A DNA stretch of 31,982 nt, from the NCBI GenBank assembly GCA_945901125.1, contig CAMDKD010000032.1, forward strand, positions 1 through 31,982, read 5' to 3'. Both the position numbers and the translations under genes were made by a program. The notes beneath the pieces were generated by a model, which was given only the letters and a program-made list of their open reading frames with translations, did no database searches and was not told where the DNA came from. This stretch comes from Bordetella parapertussis (GTDB lineage Bacteria; Pseudomonadota; Gammaproteobacteria; Burkholderiales; Burkholderiaceae_C). Shown here one piece after another: positions 1 through 7,440 of the stretch (position 1 is the stretch's first letter; the number at the start of each line of letters is the position of its first letter).

Positions 1-137
1 CCATGTCCACAGTCAGCGATGAGGAAATTAAAATGATTCAAAACAGATTGAATAACAGACCAAGAAAGAGATTGGGTTTCAAAACACCCGCAGAGGTGTT
101 TCATCAATCACTCAAGCGCGTTGCGCTTCGAACTTGA
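1..137 (+). CDS. IS30-family transposase, C-terminal end (cut by window edge)
   Basis: The frame whose first full codon is at position 3 reads to a TGA at 135-137. It contains the motif NNRPRKRLGFKTPAEVF followed by HQSLKRVALRT, which is the typical C-terminus of IS30-family DDE transposases, the enzymes that cut and rejoin the element's ends. Only about 45 residues are inside the window, so the catalytic DDE domain cannot be checked and I cannot say whether the gene is intact. The element's right end probably lies just past the stop codon (about 132-146, ACTTGAATCCGCC), but the matching left repeat is outside the window. The remaining gap to the H-NS-like gene is AT-rich. Confidence 0.85.
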   Translation, partial: MSTVSDEEIKMIQNRLNNRPRKRLGFKTPAEVFHQSLKRVALRT

Positions 138-211
138 ATCCGCCAAATATTACAAACTTTTAAATATCGTTGATAATATCGCCTGTAAATATTTTTAATC
201 AGGAGATTAAT

Positions 212-592
212 ATGCCACGTGTCAGTCCGTCTACCCAATTGGAAAAAGTCCGCGCCGCCAGAATCAAACTGGAAAAAGAAGAACAGCGCCTGATGTCGCG
301 CAGCCACGATAAAGCGCTTACCCAAATTGTGCAATTGGCCCGCTCTTCCGGATTAACTGCCGAGCAAATCGCGGCAGCATTGGGTAGTAAAAGCAAAGGC
401 AAGGCTGCCAAATCAACCGCAGTCAAAGCGCCCAAGGCCAAACGCGCCACCGCCGGCCGCAAAGTCGCGCCTAAATACCGCGATCCTGCCAATCCTGCCC
501 AAACCTGGACAGGCCGCGGCCGCACTCCTGCCTGGGTTCAGGCATTACAAGCCGCCGGCCAATTGGCAACGGCTGAAATCAAGGCTGAATAA
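212..592 (+). CDS. H-NS family nucleoid-associated protein
   Basis: This 126-residue protein should be a histone-like DNA-binding silencer that prefers curved AT-rich DNA. Residues 1-50 are charged and heptad-like, consistent with the oligomerising coiled coil. A lysine/alanine-rich linker follows (about 60-85). The C-terminus carries YRDPANPAQTWTGRGRTPAW, the H-NS DNA-binding motif with the TWTGRGRTP loop. An upstream in-frame ATG exists at 170, but the ATG at 212 is preferred because AGGAG lies 6 bases before it and family proteins begin near this point. A weak promoter-like pair (TTACAA 150-155, GATAAT 172-177) lies between the IS30 remnant and the gene. The 3' end overlaps the end of rfbC on the other strand by 14 bp. 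Function by family is secure; its targets here, possibly the neighbouring polysaccharide genes, are inference. Confidence 0.9.
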   Translation: MPRVSPSTQLEKVRAARIKLEKEEQRLMSRSHDKALTQIVQLARSSGLTAEQIAAALGSKSKGKAAKSTAVKAPKAKRATAGRKVAPKYRDPANPAQTWTGRGRTPAWVQALQAAGQLATAEIKAE

Positions 593-1127
593 AAGCCCTG
601 GCCGCTGCGTCCTTGCCGGACAGCAGCGGCTCGCCTTGAATATCTTTTAACGGCCAGTCAATACCTAGATCCCGGTCATTCCAAATAATAGAATCCTCGT
701 CACTGGCCACCCAATAATCCGTGGTTTTATAAATCACCTCAGCGGTTGGGCTTAACACTATGAATCCGTGGGCATAACCCCCGGGTATCCACAATTGCTG
801 GTTTTGTTCACTGTCCAGGATATGTCCGGTCCATTGGCCGTATTGCGCTGAACCCGGGCGTATATCCACAGCCACGTCATATATCCGGCCCTGCGGCACC
901 CGCACCAACTTCCCCTGAGGATGTTGTTTTTGAAAATGCAGGCCGCGCAACACGCCATGGACGGATTTGCTGTGGTTATCCTGCACAAATACCAGATCCA
1001 AACCCGTGACTTGGTTGAATTCGCGCTGGTTAAAGCTTTCAAAAAAGAAACCACGCGGGTCTGAAAACACCTTGGGTTGCAATAATAAAACGCTGTCGAG
1101 CGCAGTTTTTTCAACAGAATAAGGCAT
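579..1127 (-). CDS. rfbC: dTDP-4-dehydrorhamnose 3,5-epimerase (RmlC)
   Basis: This 182-residue protein should catalyse the third step of dTDP-L-rhamnose synthesis, epimerising dTDP-4-keto-6-deoxyglucose at C3 and C5. The cupin fold markers are present: FSDPRGFFFESF (21-32), GVLRGLHFQ with the expected catalytic His at about 64, GKLVRVPQGRIYDVAVDIR (72-90), PGGYAHGF (115-122) and VIYKTTDYW with the conserved Tyr at about 138. The length matches the family. It is the last gene of the minus-strand operon, starting 5 bp after rfbA ends, so it is very likely co-transcribed. Its stop codon lies inside the end of the H-NS-like gene, so the two transcripts converge and overlap. Confidence 0.96.
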   Translation of the reverse strand: MPYSVEKTALDSVLLLQPKVFSDPRGFFFESFNQREFNQVTGLDLVFVQDNHSKSVHGVLRGLHFQKQHPQGKLVRVPQGRIYDVAVDIRPGSAQYGQWTGHILDSEQNQQLWIPGGYAHGFIVLSPTAEVIYKTTDYWVASDEDSIIWNDRDLGIDWPLKDIQGEPLLSGKDAAARAFIQP

Positions 1128-1132
1128 GGGAA

Positions 1133-2011
1133 TTAATCCAGTAAATGCAAAAGATATTGACCGTAAGCCGTGCTTTTATAAGGCTGGGCCAGTTTTTCCA
1201 ACTCTGCCGGGCTGATCCAACCCTGAGAAAAAGCGATTTCCTCCGGGCACGACACCATCAAACCCTGGCGTTTTTGAATGGTTGCAATAAAAGTCGCCGA
1301 TTCCATCAAGCCGTCGTGTGTACCGGCGTCCAGCCAAGCATAGCCGCGCCCCATGGTTTCGACATTCAATTGCTGCTGCTCCAAATAACGGCGATTCACA
1401 TCGGTGATTTCAAGTTCGCCGCGGGCTGACGGCTTGATATCTGCGGCAATATCACAGACCTGCCGGTCATAAAAATACAAACCGGTGACCGCAAAATTAG
1501 ATTTAGGCTGCTTGGGTTTTTCTTCAATATGCACAGCGCGCTTGTTTTCGTCAAAACTGACCACGCCGTAACGTTCCGGATCGGACACATGGTAGGCAAA
1601 CACGGTGGCACCGTCTTCCCGTTCGTTGGCGCTCTGTAATTGCTTGACCAGATCATGGCCATAAAAAATATTGTCACCCAACACCAGCGAACTAGGTTGA
1701 TTACCAACAAAATCGCGCCCGATCAAAAAAGCCTGGGCCAGTCCTTCCGGCTTGGGCTGCACCGCATATTGGATATTCATGCCCCATTGCGAACCGTCGC
1801 CGAGTAAATCGGCATAACGCGGCGTGTCGTGCGGCGTGGAAATAATCAGCACATCGCGTATGCCGCTGAGCATCAAGGTGCTTAAGGGGTAATACACCAG
1901 CGGTTTGTCGTAGACCGGCATCAGTTGTTTGCTGACCGCCAAAGTCAAGGGATACAAACGGGTGCCGGAGCCGCCGGCCAGCAAAATGCCTTTTCTCGAG
2001 GTGATCGCCAT
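1133..2011 (-). CDS. rfbA: Glucose-1-phosphate thymidylyltransferase (RmlA)
   Basis: This 292-residue nucleotidyltransferase should join glucose-1-phosphate and dTTP into dTDP-glucose, the first step of the rhamnose pathway. The N-terminal nucleotide-binding signature LLAGGSGTRLYPLT is at residues 10-23, followed by SKQLMPVYDKPLVYYPLSTLM. Other family blocks are LVLGDNIFYG (the metal-binding Asp), EEKPKQPKSNFAVTGLYFYD in the sugar-binding region and YAWLDAGTHDGLMES near the C-terminus. Length is typical for RmlA. It lies 51 bp after rfbD and 5 bp before rfbC in one minus-strand operon. The enzyme is usually inhibited by dTDP-rhamnose; that is family knowledge, not seen here. Confidence 0.97.
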   Translation of the reverse strand: MAITSRKGILLAGGSGTRLYPLTLAVSKQLMPVYDKPLVYYPLSTLMLSGIRDVLIISTPHDTPRYADLLGDGSQWGMNIQYAVQPKPEGLAQAFLIGRDFVGNQPSSLVLGDNIFYGHDLVKQLQSANEREDGATVFAYHVSDPERYGVVSFDENKRAVHIEEKPKQPKSNFAVTGLYFYDRQVCDIAADIKPSARGELEITDVNRRYLEQQQLNVETMGRGYAWLDAGTHDGLMESATFIATIQKRQGLMVSCPEEIAFSQGWISPAELEKLAQPYKSTAYGQYLLHLLD

Positions 2012-2062
2012 GGTGTGTCCTGCCTGTTGTGATTTTCTGCGTCTATTATCAAGTCAATCAGC

Positions 2063-2959
2063 TTACGCAGTCGGCCGCAGCTGATGGAGCACTTTATCCA
2101 CCCCTTCTTGCCACAGCGGCCAGGCCTGTCCCAGATGACTGGCCAGCGCCTGGCTGTCCAACAGTCCGTAAGCCGGACGCGCGGCGGGCAAAGGGTATTC
2201 GGCGGTGCTGATGGGCTGCACGTCTTGCGACGCCACTTTCAAAGTCCATCCCAGATTTGCGGCTTGCGCCAGCAGGTATTGTGCGTAAGCGTGCCAGTTG
2301 GTCTGCCCGGCAGGCGTGGCGTGAAACAAACCTTGCAAACCATGCTGGTCACACTGCTGCATGGCTTGCAAGCTGATACCGGCCAGCCAGTAGGCCGACG
2401 TGGGCACACCGGTCTGGTCTGCCACCACGCGCAAGCTGTCGCGCTCGGCGGCCAGTCGCAGCATGGTCTTGAGAAAATTTTGTCCGTGGGCACCGACCAC
2501 CCAGGAGGTGCGCAACACCAGATGGCGCGCGCCGCTGGCTTTTATGCCCAACTCACCATCGCGCTTGCTGCGCCCGTACACCGACACAGGGTCGGTGACA
2601 TCGGTTTCCAGATAAGGGCGGCTGGCACGGCCGTTGAACACATAGTCGGTGGAATAGTGCAAAAGCGCTGCGTCGATTCGCTTGGCTTCTTCGGCCAGCA
2701 GCGCAGGCAAATCTGCATTCAAGGTCTGCGCCAGTTGCACTTCCTGTTCAGCTTTATCGACTGCCGTGTAGGCGGCTGCATTGATGATCCAGCGCGGCTG
2801 ACACTGTCTGACCAGTTCACGCACGGCCGGTAAATCGCTGAAGTCCAACTGTTGGCGGCTCAAAGCGGTGACGGCATAACCGGCAGCTTGTAAACGGAGA
2901 TTTAACTCGTGACCGAGTTGCCCGGCGGCACCGAACAGCAGTACCTGTTCAGCCGCCAT
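2063..2959 (-). CDS. rfbD: dTDP-4-dehydrorhamnose reductase (RmlD)
   Basis: This 298-residue short-chain dehydrogenase/reductase should carry out the last step of dTDP-L-rhamnose synthesis, reducing the 4-keto group with NAD(P)H. The cofactor motif LLFGAAGQLGHEL is at residues 7-19. The catalytic set is visible as STDYVFNG (Thr104) and YGRSK (Tyr128, Lys132). INAAAYTAVDKAE (59-71) and LRTSWV are further family blocks. The start overlaps the end of rfbB by 11 bp, which suggests translational coupling. With rfbB, rfbA and rfbC all present, the pathway is complete. Confidence 0.96.
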   Translation of the reverse strand: MAAEQVLLFGAAGQLGHELNLRLQAAGYAVTALSRQQLDFSDLPAVRELVRQCQPRWIINAAAYTAVDKAEQEVQLAQTLNADLPALLAEEAKRIDAALLHYSTDYVFNGRASRPYLETDVTDPVSVYGRSKRDGELGIKASGARHLVLRTSWVVGAHGQNFLKTMLRLAAERDSLRVVADQTGVPTSAYWLAGISLQAMQQCDQHGLQGLFHATPAGQTNWHAYAQYLLAQAANLGWTLKVASQDVQPISTAEYPLPAARPAYGLLDSQALASHLGQAWPLWQEGVDKVLHQLRPTA

Positions 2960-4010
2960 ATTGCAGGTCGACCCACTGGCGGTAATGGCCGCTGGTGACC
3001 GCAGTCACCCAGTCCTGGTTATCCAAATACCACTGCACGGTTTTGCGCAAACCGGTTTCAAAGGTTTCCTGCGGACGCCAGCCCAACTCAGCACTGATTT
3101 TGGAAGCGTCTATGGCATAACGCCGGTCATGACCGGCGCGGTCTTTCACATAAGTGATTTGTTCGGCGTAGCTTTTGCCGTCGGCGCGCGGCTGCAATTC
3201 ATCCAATAATGCGCATAAAGTGCGTACCACCTCAATATTGGGTTTTTCATTCCAGCCGCCAATGTTGTACGTTTCGCCGGGACGACCGGCATCCAGCACC
3301 CTGGCAATGGCGCGGCAATGGTCTTGCACAAACAACCAGTCGCGGATTTGCATGCCGTCGCCGTAAATCGGCAAAGGCTTGCCCGCCAATGCGTTGTGCA
3401 ACACCAACGGAATGAGTTTTTCCGGGAAATGAAACGGGCCGTAATTGTTGCTGCAATTGGTGGTCAGCACCGGCAAGCCATAGGTGTGGTGCCAGGCCCG
3501 CACCAGGTGGTCGGACGCGGCCTTGCTGGCGGCATACGGGCTGTTAGGTTCGTACAAATTGGTTTCTTTGAATGCCGGGGCCTGCGGCTCCAGGCTGCCG
3601 TAGACCTCGTCGGTACTGACGTGCAGAAAGCGAAAACTCTGATGCACATCCGGGCTCAAGCCGCTCCAGTAAGCCCGCACCGATTCGAGCAACTGACAGG
3701 TGCCGACCACATTGGTTTGTATGAAATCCAGCGGTCCGTGTATGGACCGGTCCACATGAGACTCGGCGGCAAAATGCAAGACGGCGCGCGGCTGGTGTTG
3801 CTGCAACAAAGCTTGGACCAGCTCACGGTCGGCTATATCGCCGTGCACAAACACATGGCGCGTATCCTGCGCCAGCGACTGCAAATTGCCCAGATTACCG
3901 GCGTAGGTGAGTTTGTCCAAATTGACCAGCCGTTCGTCGCTCCCGGCCAGCCAGGTGTGGACGAAATTGCTGCCGATGAAACCGGCGCCGCCGGTCACCA
4001 GTATGCTCAT
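2949..4010 (-). CDS. rfbB: dTDP-glucose 4,6-dehydratase (RmlB)
   Basis: This 353-residue extended SDR enzyme should convert dTDP-glucose to dTDP-4-keto-6-deoxyglucose using bound NAD+. The Rossmann signature VTGGAGFIGSNFV is at residues 5-17. The catalytic residues are all visible: STDEVYG gives Thr133-Asp134-Glu135, and YAASK gives Tyr159 and Lys163. HFAAESHVDRSI (79-90) and NNYGPFHFPEKLIPL are standard RmlB blocks. It starts inside the stop of the NYN-domain gene (4-bp ATGA overlap) and its end overlaps rfbD by 11 bp, so it sits in the middle of a coupled operon. Length is as expected. Confidence 0.97.
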   Translation of the reverse strand: MSILVTGGAGFIGSNFVHTWLAGSDERLVNLDKLTYAGNLGNLQSLAQDTRHVFVHGDIADRELVQALLQQHQPRAVLHFAAESHVDRSIHGPLDFIQTNVVGTCQLLESVRAYWSGLSPDVHQSFRFLHVSTDEVYGSLEPQAPAFKETNLYEPNSPYAASKAASDHLVRAWHHTYGLPVLTTNCSNNYGPFHFPEKLIPLVLHNALAGKPLPIYGDGMQIRDWLFVQDHCRAIARVLDAGRPGETYNIGGWNEKPNIEVVRTLCALLDELQPRADGKSYAEQITYVKDRAGHDRRYAIDASKISAELGWRPQETFETGLRKTVQWYLDNQDWVTAVTSGHYRQWVDLQYGG

Positions 4011-4870
4011 ACAGGCAGGCTTTCCTCGGTGATGCCCAGCACTTTAGAACGAACCATTTCACGCAGTATTTTTTTCTCGGGAAAGCTCAACGGGCGATCC
4101 AAAGCACGGCGCACACGCAGCAACATGTGGCGGTCGACTTCCTGCGGAATACCGTGGCTGCCGCGCAACTCGTCGCGCAAATCCTCGCGCAGGTCTTCGG
4201 GTTCGTCGTCCCACCACAAACTGACCACTTCCTGCAACTTGACGCGCACCACCTCGGGGTCTTGCGGCACGGCAGGGGCGGCCGGCGCACGCGGGGCGGC
4301 GGTGAGTTCGCGGGCAGCCTGCGGTAGCAGGAGCACGCGGCGGTCCGCCTGACCGAGCAAACGGCACCAGGCTGGGTCTTCATTGACCAGCTGGTCCATG
4401 TGGCGCGCGGATTCATCGGCCAACAAATACACGTTCAGGCCGTGCAACTGGGCTTCGTCGATGACAGGCGTCAGGCGGTCATCGTCGCTGGCAATCAGCA
4501 AATGTTCACAGGCATGGTTTTCAGCCAGGCGGGCGATGTCAGCTGACATGGCTTGAAACACCACGTCCCCCGGTTCAGTACCTGCGCCTTCGAGGTGGCG
4601 AACAATTTGATCCTGAGGGAATTGGGTGTCGGGCGTGTCTGTGTACCAGTAAACGCGTTGCACATCCAGCGCCAGACCGGCGCCTTTGAGCGCTTGCGCC
4701 AGCGAGGGAATCAGGGCGATACGGTTATAAGTTTCCGGCTCGGCAGGTGCGTCGGTGGACTGGCGCAGCAGCCAGGCCATGTAATTGCTGTCAATCAGGG
4801 CGATGCAGCGGCCGCTGCGTGCAGGGGTTTGTTCTTTGCGTGGGTGTATGGTGCGTGGCTCGTTCTTCAT
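4007..4870 (-). CDS. NYN-domain (DUF88/LabA-like) putative ribonuclease
   Basis: This 287-residue protein has the PIN-like NYN pattern. An N-terminal IALIDSNYMAW (Asp27, Asn29) is followed by VYWYTD (73-78) and a central LLIASDDDRLTPVIDEA (Asp129-131), then LNVYLLADES. These acidic residues are where NYN nucleases bind metal. The C-terminal part (about 205-287) follows an Ala/Pro-rich linker and is highly charged; I do not recognise a domain in it. NYN proteins are thought to cut RNA, but no substrate can be read here. Its stop overlaps the rfbB start as ATGA, tying it to the rhamnose genes, and it lies 113 bp downstream of uppS. Whether it serves polysaccharide synthesis or is just co-transcribed is unknown. 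Confidence 0.75.
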   Translation of the reverse strand: MKNEPRTIHPRKEQTPARSGRCIALIDSNYMAWLLRQSTDAPAEPETYNRIALIPSLAQALKGAGLALDVQRVYWYTDTPDTQFPQDQIVRHLEGAGTEPGDVVFQAMSADIARLAENHACEHLLIASDDDRLTPVIDEAQLHGLNVYLLADESARHMDQLVNEDPAWCRLLGQADRRVLLLPQAARELTAAPRAPAAPAVPQDPEVVRVKLQEVVSLWWDDEPEDLREDLRDELRGSHGIPQEVDRHMLLRVRRALDRPLSFPEKKILREMVRSKVLGITEESLPV

Positions 4871-4983
4871 CTGTAGGTTTACCTGTTGCTTGGGATAGCT
4901 ATGTGAGAGGTGACAGCGGGCGGGATGTCGTTGGAGAGAATGCAGGCACCCGGAACTAATGACTAAGCCTGCAAACCCTGATA

Positions 4984-5772
4984 TTAGCTGATCTTGAAGC
5001 GGGCTGCCAAATCCGGCAAAGCCGGGGTTGATTTTTCCACCGGCAAGGGCGGCGCTGCGCTGACCTGATCATCGGTACGCCCGAAACGGCGCACCCGTTG
5101 CGCATACCAGTCTATGGCCGCTTTCAAAGCGACCGCATCAAAGTCGGGCCAATACGCATCCGTGAAATACAACTCGGTGTAGGCGGTTTGCCAAAGCAGG
5201 AAATTGCTGATGCGCGACTCGCCGCCGGTGCGAATCAGCAGCTCAGGGTCAGGCAGGTCGGCCGTGCTTAAGTGCGCCGCCAAGGCAGCGGCGTCCATGT
5301 CTTGCAAAGTTTTGTGCGGATGGGCGATTTGCCAGGCGCGCATGGCGTTGAGCACATCCCATTGCCCGCCGTAATTCGCGGCAATGGTCAAATTCAAGCG
5401 GGTGTTGTGCGCCGTGTCCTGCTCGGCCTGGTCTATGCGCGACTGCAACAACGGGGCAAACGCGCTGCGGTCGCCGATGACGCGCAAGCGTATGCCAGCG
5501 GCTTTCATTTCGGCGACTTCATTTTCCAGGTACTGTAAAAACAAACCCATCAAGGCGGACACCTCGTCTGGCGGACGCCGCCAGTTTTCCGAGCTGAAGG
5601 CAAACAAGGTCAAAAAACGGATGTCTAAATCGTTACAAGCTTTGACCATGTGACGCACATTGGCAGCGCCCCTGACATGTCCGACCGTGCGCGGCATCAG
5701 ACGCTTTTTGGCCCAGCGCCCGTTACCGTCCATGATGACTGCGATATGTTGGGGCGTGTGGTTCATGCTCAA
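4984..5772 (-). CDS. uppS: Isoprenyl (undecaprenyl) diphosphate synthase
   Basis: This 262-residue cis-prenyltransferase should extend farnesyl diphosphate with isopentenyl units to undecaprenyl diphosphate, the lipid carrier for peptidoglycan and O-antigen. Diagnostic motifs are HIAVIMDGNGRWAKK (9-23, catalytic Asp15), GHVRGA, LTLFAFSSENWRRP, NIAANYGG-type TIAANYGGQWD, RTGGESRISNFLLWQ and ELYFTDAYWPDF. The start overlaps the rfaH stop by 4 bp. The usual proteobacterial location is with frr, cdsA and dxr, none of which is nearby, so this may be a second, polysaccharide-dedicated copy. That is inference from context. Confidence 0.94.
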   Translation of the reverse strand: MSMNHTPQHIAVIMDGNGRWAKKRLMPRTVGHVRGAANVRHMVKACNDLDIRFLTLFAFSSENWRRPPDEVSALMGLFLQYLENEVAEMKAAGIRLRVIGDRSAFAPLLQSRIDQAEQDTAHNTRLNLTIAANYGGQWDVLNAMRAWQIAHPHKTLQDMDAAALAAHLSTADLPDPELLIRTGGESRISNFLLWQTAYTELYFTDAYWPDFDAVALKAAIDWYAQRVRRFGRTDDQVSAAPPLPVEKSTPALPDLAARFKIS

Positions 5773-6254
5773 ATTGTGACAGGCATCAAATCCTGCATGT
5801 CGGTGGTGATGCGGTGATGTTTGCTCAACAGATCGACCAGCACCATGGCGCGCAATTCGCCATCGGCTTGCTCATAAATGCCCTCGAGGCCGCGCAAAGG
5901 ACCGGAGACAAATTTCACCGTCTGGCCGGGCTGGAACAAGCGCTCGGGTTCACGCGCGGGCAACTCTTGCAAAGCCAGTATCAATTCATCGTCAATGACG
6001 GCCGGCCGATTGCCAAAGCTCACCAGCTTACTGACGCCCAGGGTCGAGCGAATCGGCGACCAGTTGGTCTGCTCGGTGTCCAAGCGGATGAACAAATAGC
6101 GGCTGAACATGGGTTCGACCACTTTGGCGAGTTTGCCGCGCCGGACTTTTTCCACGGTGAGCATGGGCAACCAGGCTTGAAAGCCCTGGCGCTCCAGGTT
6201 TTCCAGCGCCCGCTCTTCCTGGCGCGGTTTGGAATGGATGGCGTACCAATGCAT
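5769..6254 (-). CDS. rfaH: Transcription antiterminator RfaH (NusG paralogue)
   Basis: This 161-residue protein has the NusG N-terminal fold (about 1-100), starting HWYAIHSKPRQEERALENL. A block PMFSRYLFIRLD (48-59) is followed by IRSTLGVSKLVSFGNRPAVI (68-87), which is RfaH-like rather than housekeeping NusG-like. A KOW-type C-terminal domain begins near 108 (GQTVKFVSGPLRGLEGIYE). RfaH loads on RNA polymerase at ops elements and suppresses termination and Rho in long surface-polysaccharide operons. Here it is the first gene of the minus-strand operon, overlapping uppS by 4 bp. I found no convincing ops element on the minus strand. The ribosome binding site is weak. Confidence 0.9.
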   Translation of the reverse strand: MHWYAIHSKPRQEERALENLERQGFQAWLPMLTVEKVRRGKLAKVVEPMFSRYLFIRLDTEQTNWSPIRSTLGVSKLVSFGNRPAVIDDELILALQELPAREPERLFQPGQTVKFVSGPLRGLEGIYEQADGELRAMVLVDLLSKHHRITTDMQDLMPVTI

Positions 6255-6338
6255 AAACGTTGTGCAGATCTATTCAATAATGAGTAGGGATTGTAAAGCG
6301 GTTAAATTGCACTGTCATTCAGATAACTGGAGCCACCC

Positions 6339-6746
6339 ATGTCAAGCAAACCCCCGGAATTCGACCCTCAGCAAATGAGCGAACAAATGAAAAACTCTGC
6401 CCAGCAAATCTGGCAGGCAGGCCTGGGGGCGTTTGCCAAGGCCCAGGAAGAAGGCAGCAAAGTATTTGAAGCGCTGGTCAAGGACGGCAGCAAATTACAG
6501 GAAACCACCATGCAGGCGCAGGCCAAAATGGCCGAAGCCGCCGCCAAAGCCGGTGCCATGGCCAGCGACTTGGGGCAACGCGCCGGCGGCCAGTTCGACC
6601 GGCTGGAAGGCATTTTTGAAGAACGCGTGGCCAAAGCTTTGCACAGCATGGGTTTGCCGAACGCCCAAGACATGGCCGATTTGCAAGCGCGGGTGGCAGC
6701 GCTGGAAGCCGAAGTGAATGCCTTGAAATCCGGCAATAAAGGCTGA
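6339..6746 (+). CDS. Phasin family (polyhydroxyalkanoate granule-associated) protein
   Basis: This 135-residue protein is almost wholly amphipathic helix. It begins with QQMSEQMKNSAQQIWQAGLGAFAKAQEEGSKVFEALVKDG, typical of PhaI/PhaF-type phasins, which coat polyhydroxyalkanoate granules. An Ala/Lys-rich stretch follows, and the C-terminus (MADLQARVAALEAEVNALK, about 112-130) is a short leucine-zipper-like coiled coil of the kind that oligomerises phasins. A GGAG sequence precedes the ATG at good spacing. The gene ends 4 bp before the TetR gene, so the two are probably one transcript. The synthase genes (phaC) are not in the window, so involvement in PHA is by family only. Confidence 0.85.
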   Translation: MSSKPPEFDPQQMSEQMKNSAQQIWQAGLGAFAKAQEEGSKVFEALVKDGSKLQETTMQAQAKMAEAAAKAGAMASDLGQRAGGQFDRLEGIFEERVAKALHSMGLPNAQDMADLQARVAALEAEVNALKSGNKG

Positions 6747-6750
6747 AGCG

Positions 6751-7404
6751 GTGAAAAAACCGCCGCGCCGCACCGCTGAACGCATACTCGCGACCGCGCT
6801 GGATTTGTTCAACCGCTATGGCGAGCCGAATGTGGCCACCACCTTGATCGCCTCTGACATGGGCATCAGCCCGGGCAATTTGTTTTACCACTTCCCGGCC
6901 AAAGAGTTGCTGGTCAACGTTTTGTTTGACGAGTATGTGCATGACATGGACCAACTGCTGCCGGCCGCCGCCGATGTGCAGGACATGGAGCACGCCTGGT
7001 TTTTCATGCACAGCCTGTTCGAGCTGATTTGGCGTCACCGCTTTATCTACCGCGACCTGAACGATTTGCTGAGTAAAAACCGGCACTTGGAGAGCCAGGT
7101 CAAAGCGGTGTTGGAACGCAAGCACCAAGCGTTTGAAGCCATGCTCGCAGGCTTGCAAGAACAAGGCTTGCTGTCTCAAGGCGCATTTGAACGCCAAAGT
7201 TGCGCCACCCACATGGTGGTGTTGCTGACCTGGTGGCTGAGCTATGAGTATGTGCAAAACCCGCGTCACGCGCTGGAAGACAACAACGCCGACCACAGCG
7301 CTTTGCGCGGCGCGCAACAGGTGCTGGGTTTGCTGCTGCCGTACCTGGACGAATTGCCGAAGTTGCAGTTGCAGGCATTGATACAGGTTTACCGCGCTGA
7401 GTGA
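6751..7404 (+). CDS. TetR/AcrR family regulator, PhaD-like
   Basis: This 217-residue one-domain repressor starts at a GTG codon with AAAGG about 8 bases upstream. The N-terminal helix-turn-helix covers roughly residues 8-55: RRTAERILATALDLFNRYG, then TTLIASDMGISPGNLFYHFPAKELLV, the second half being the canonical TetR recognition helix region. The rest is helical ligand-binding domain, with repeated Trp and Tyr residues such as WRHRFIYRDLNDLLSKN. Adjacency to the phasin (4-bp gap) matches the PhaD regulators that control phasin genes in pseudomonads. That assignment, and autoregulation of this pair, are inference. Confidence 0.85.
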   Translation: MKKPPRRTAERILATALDLFNRYGEPNVATTLIASDMGISPGNLFYHFPAKELLVNVLFDEYVHDMDQLLPAAADVQDMEHAWFFMHSLFELIWRHRFIYRDLNDLLSKNRHLESQVKAVLERKHQAFEAMLAGLQEQGLLSQGAFERQSCATHMVVLLTWWLSYEYVQNPRHALEDNNADHSALRGAQQVLGLLLPYLDELPKLQLQALIQVYRAE

Positions 7405-7440
7405 GTCAGCCGGTTAACCGCACTGTAAAGACCGGTGACT

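Noticed and set aside
4320..4336. GCGGTAGCAGGAGCAC, which partly resembles the RfaH-recruiting ops element
   Set aside because: It is on the plus strand, antisense inside the NYN gene, and deviates from GGCGGTAGCGTG after the first bases.
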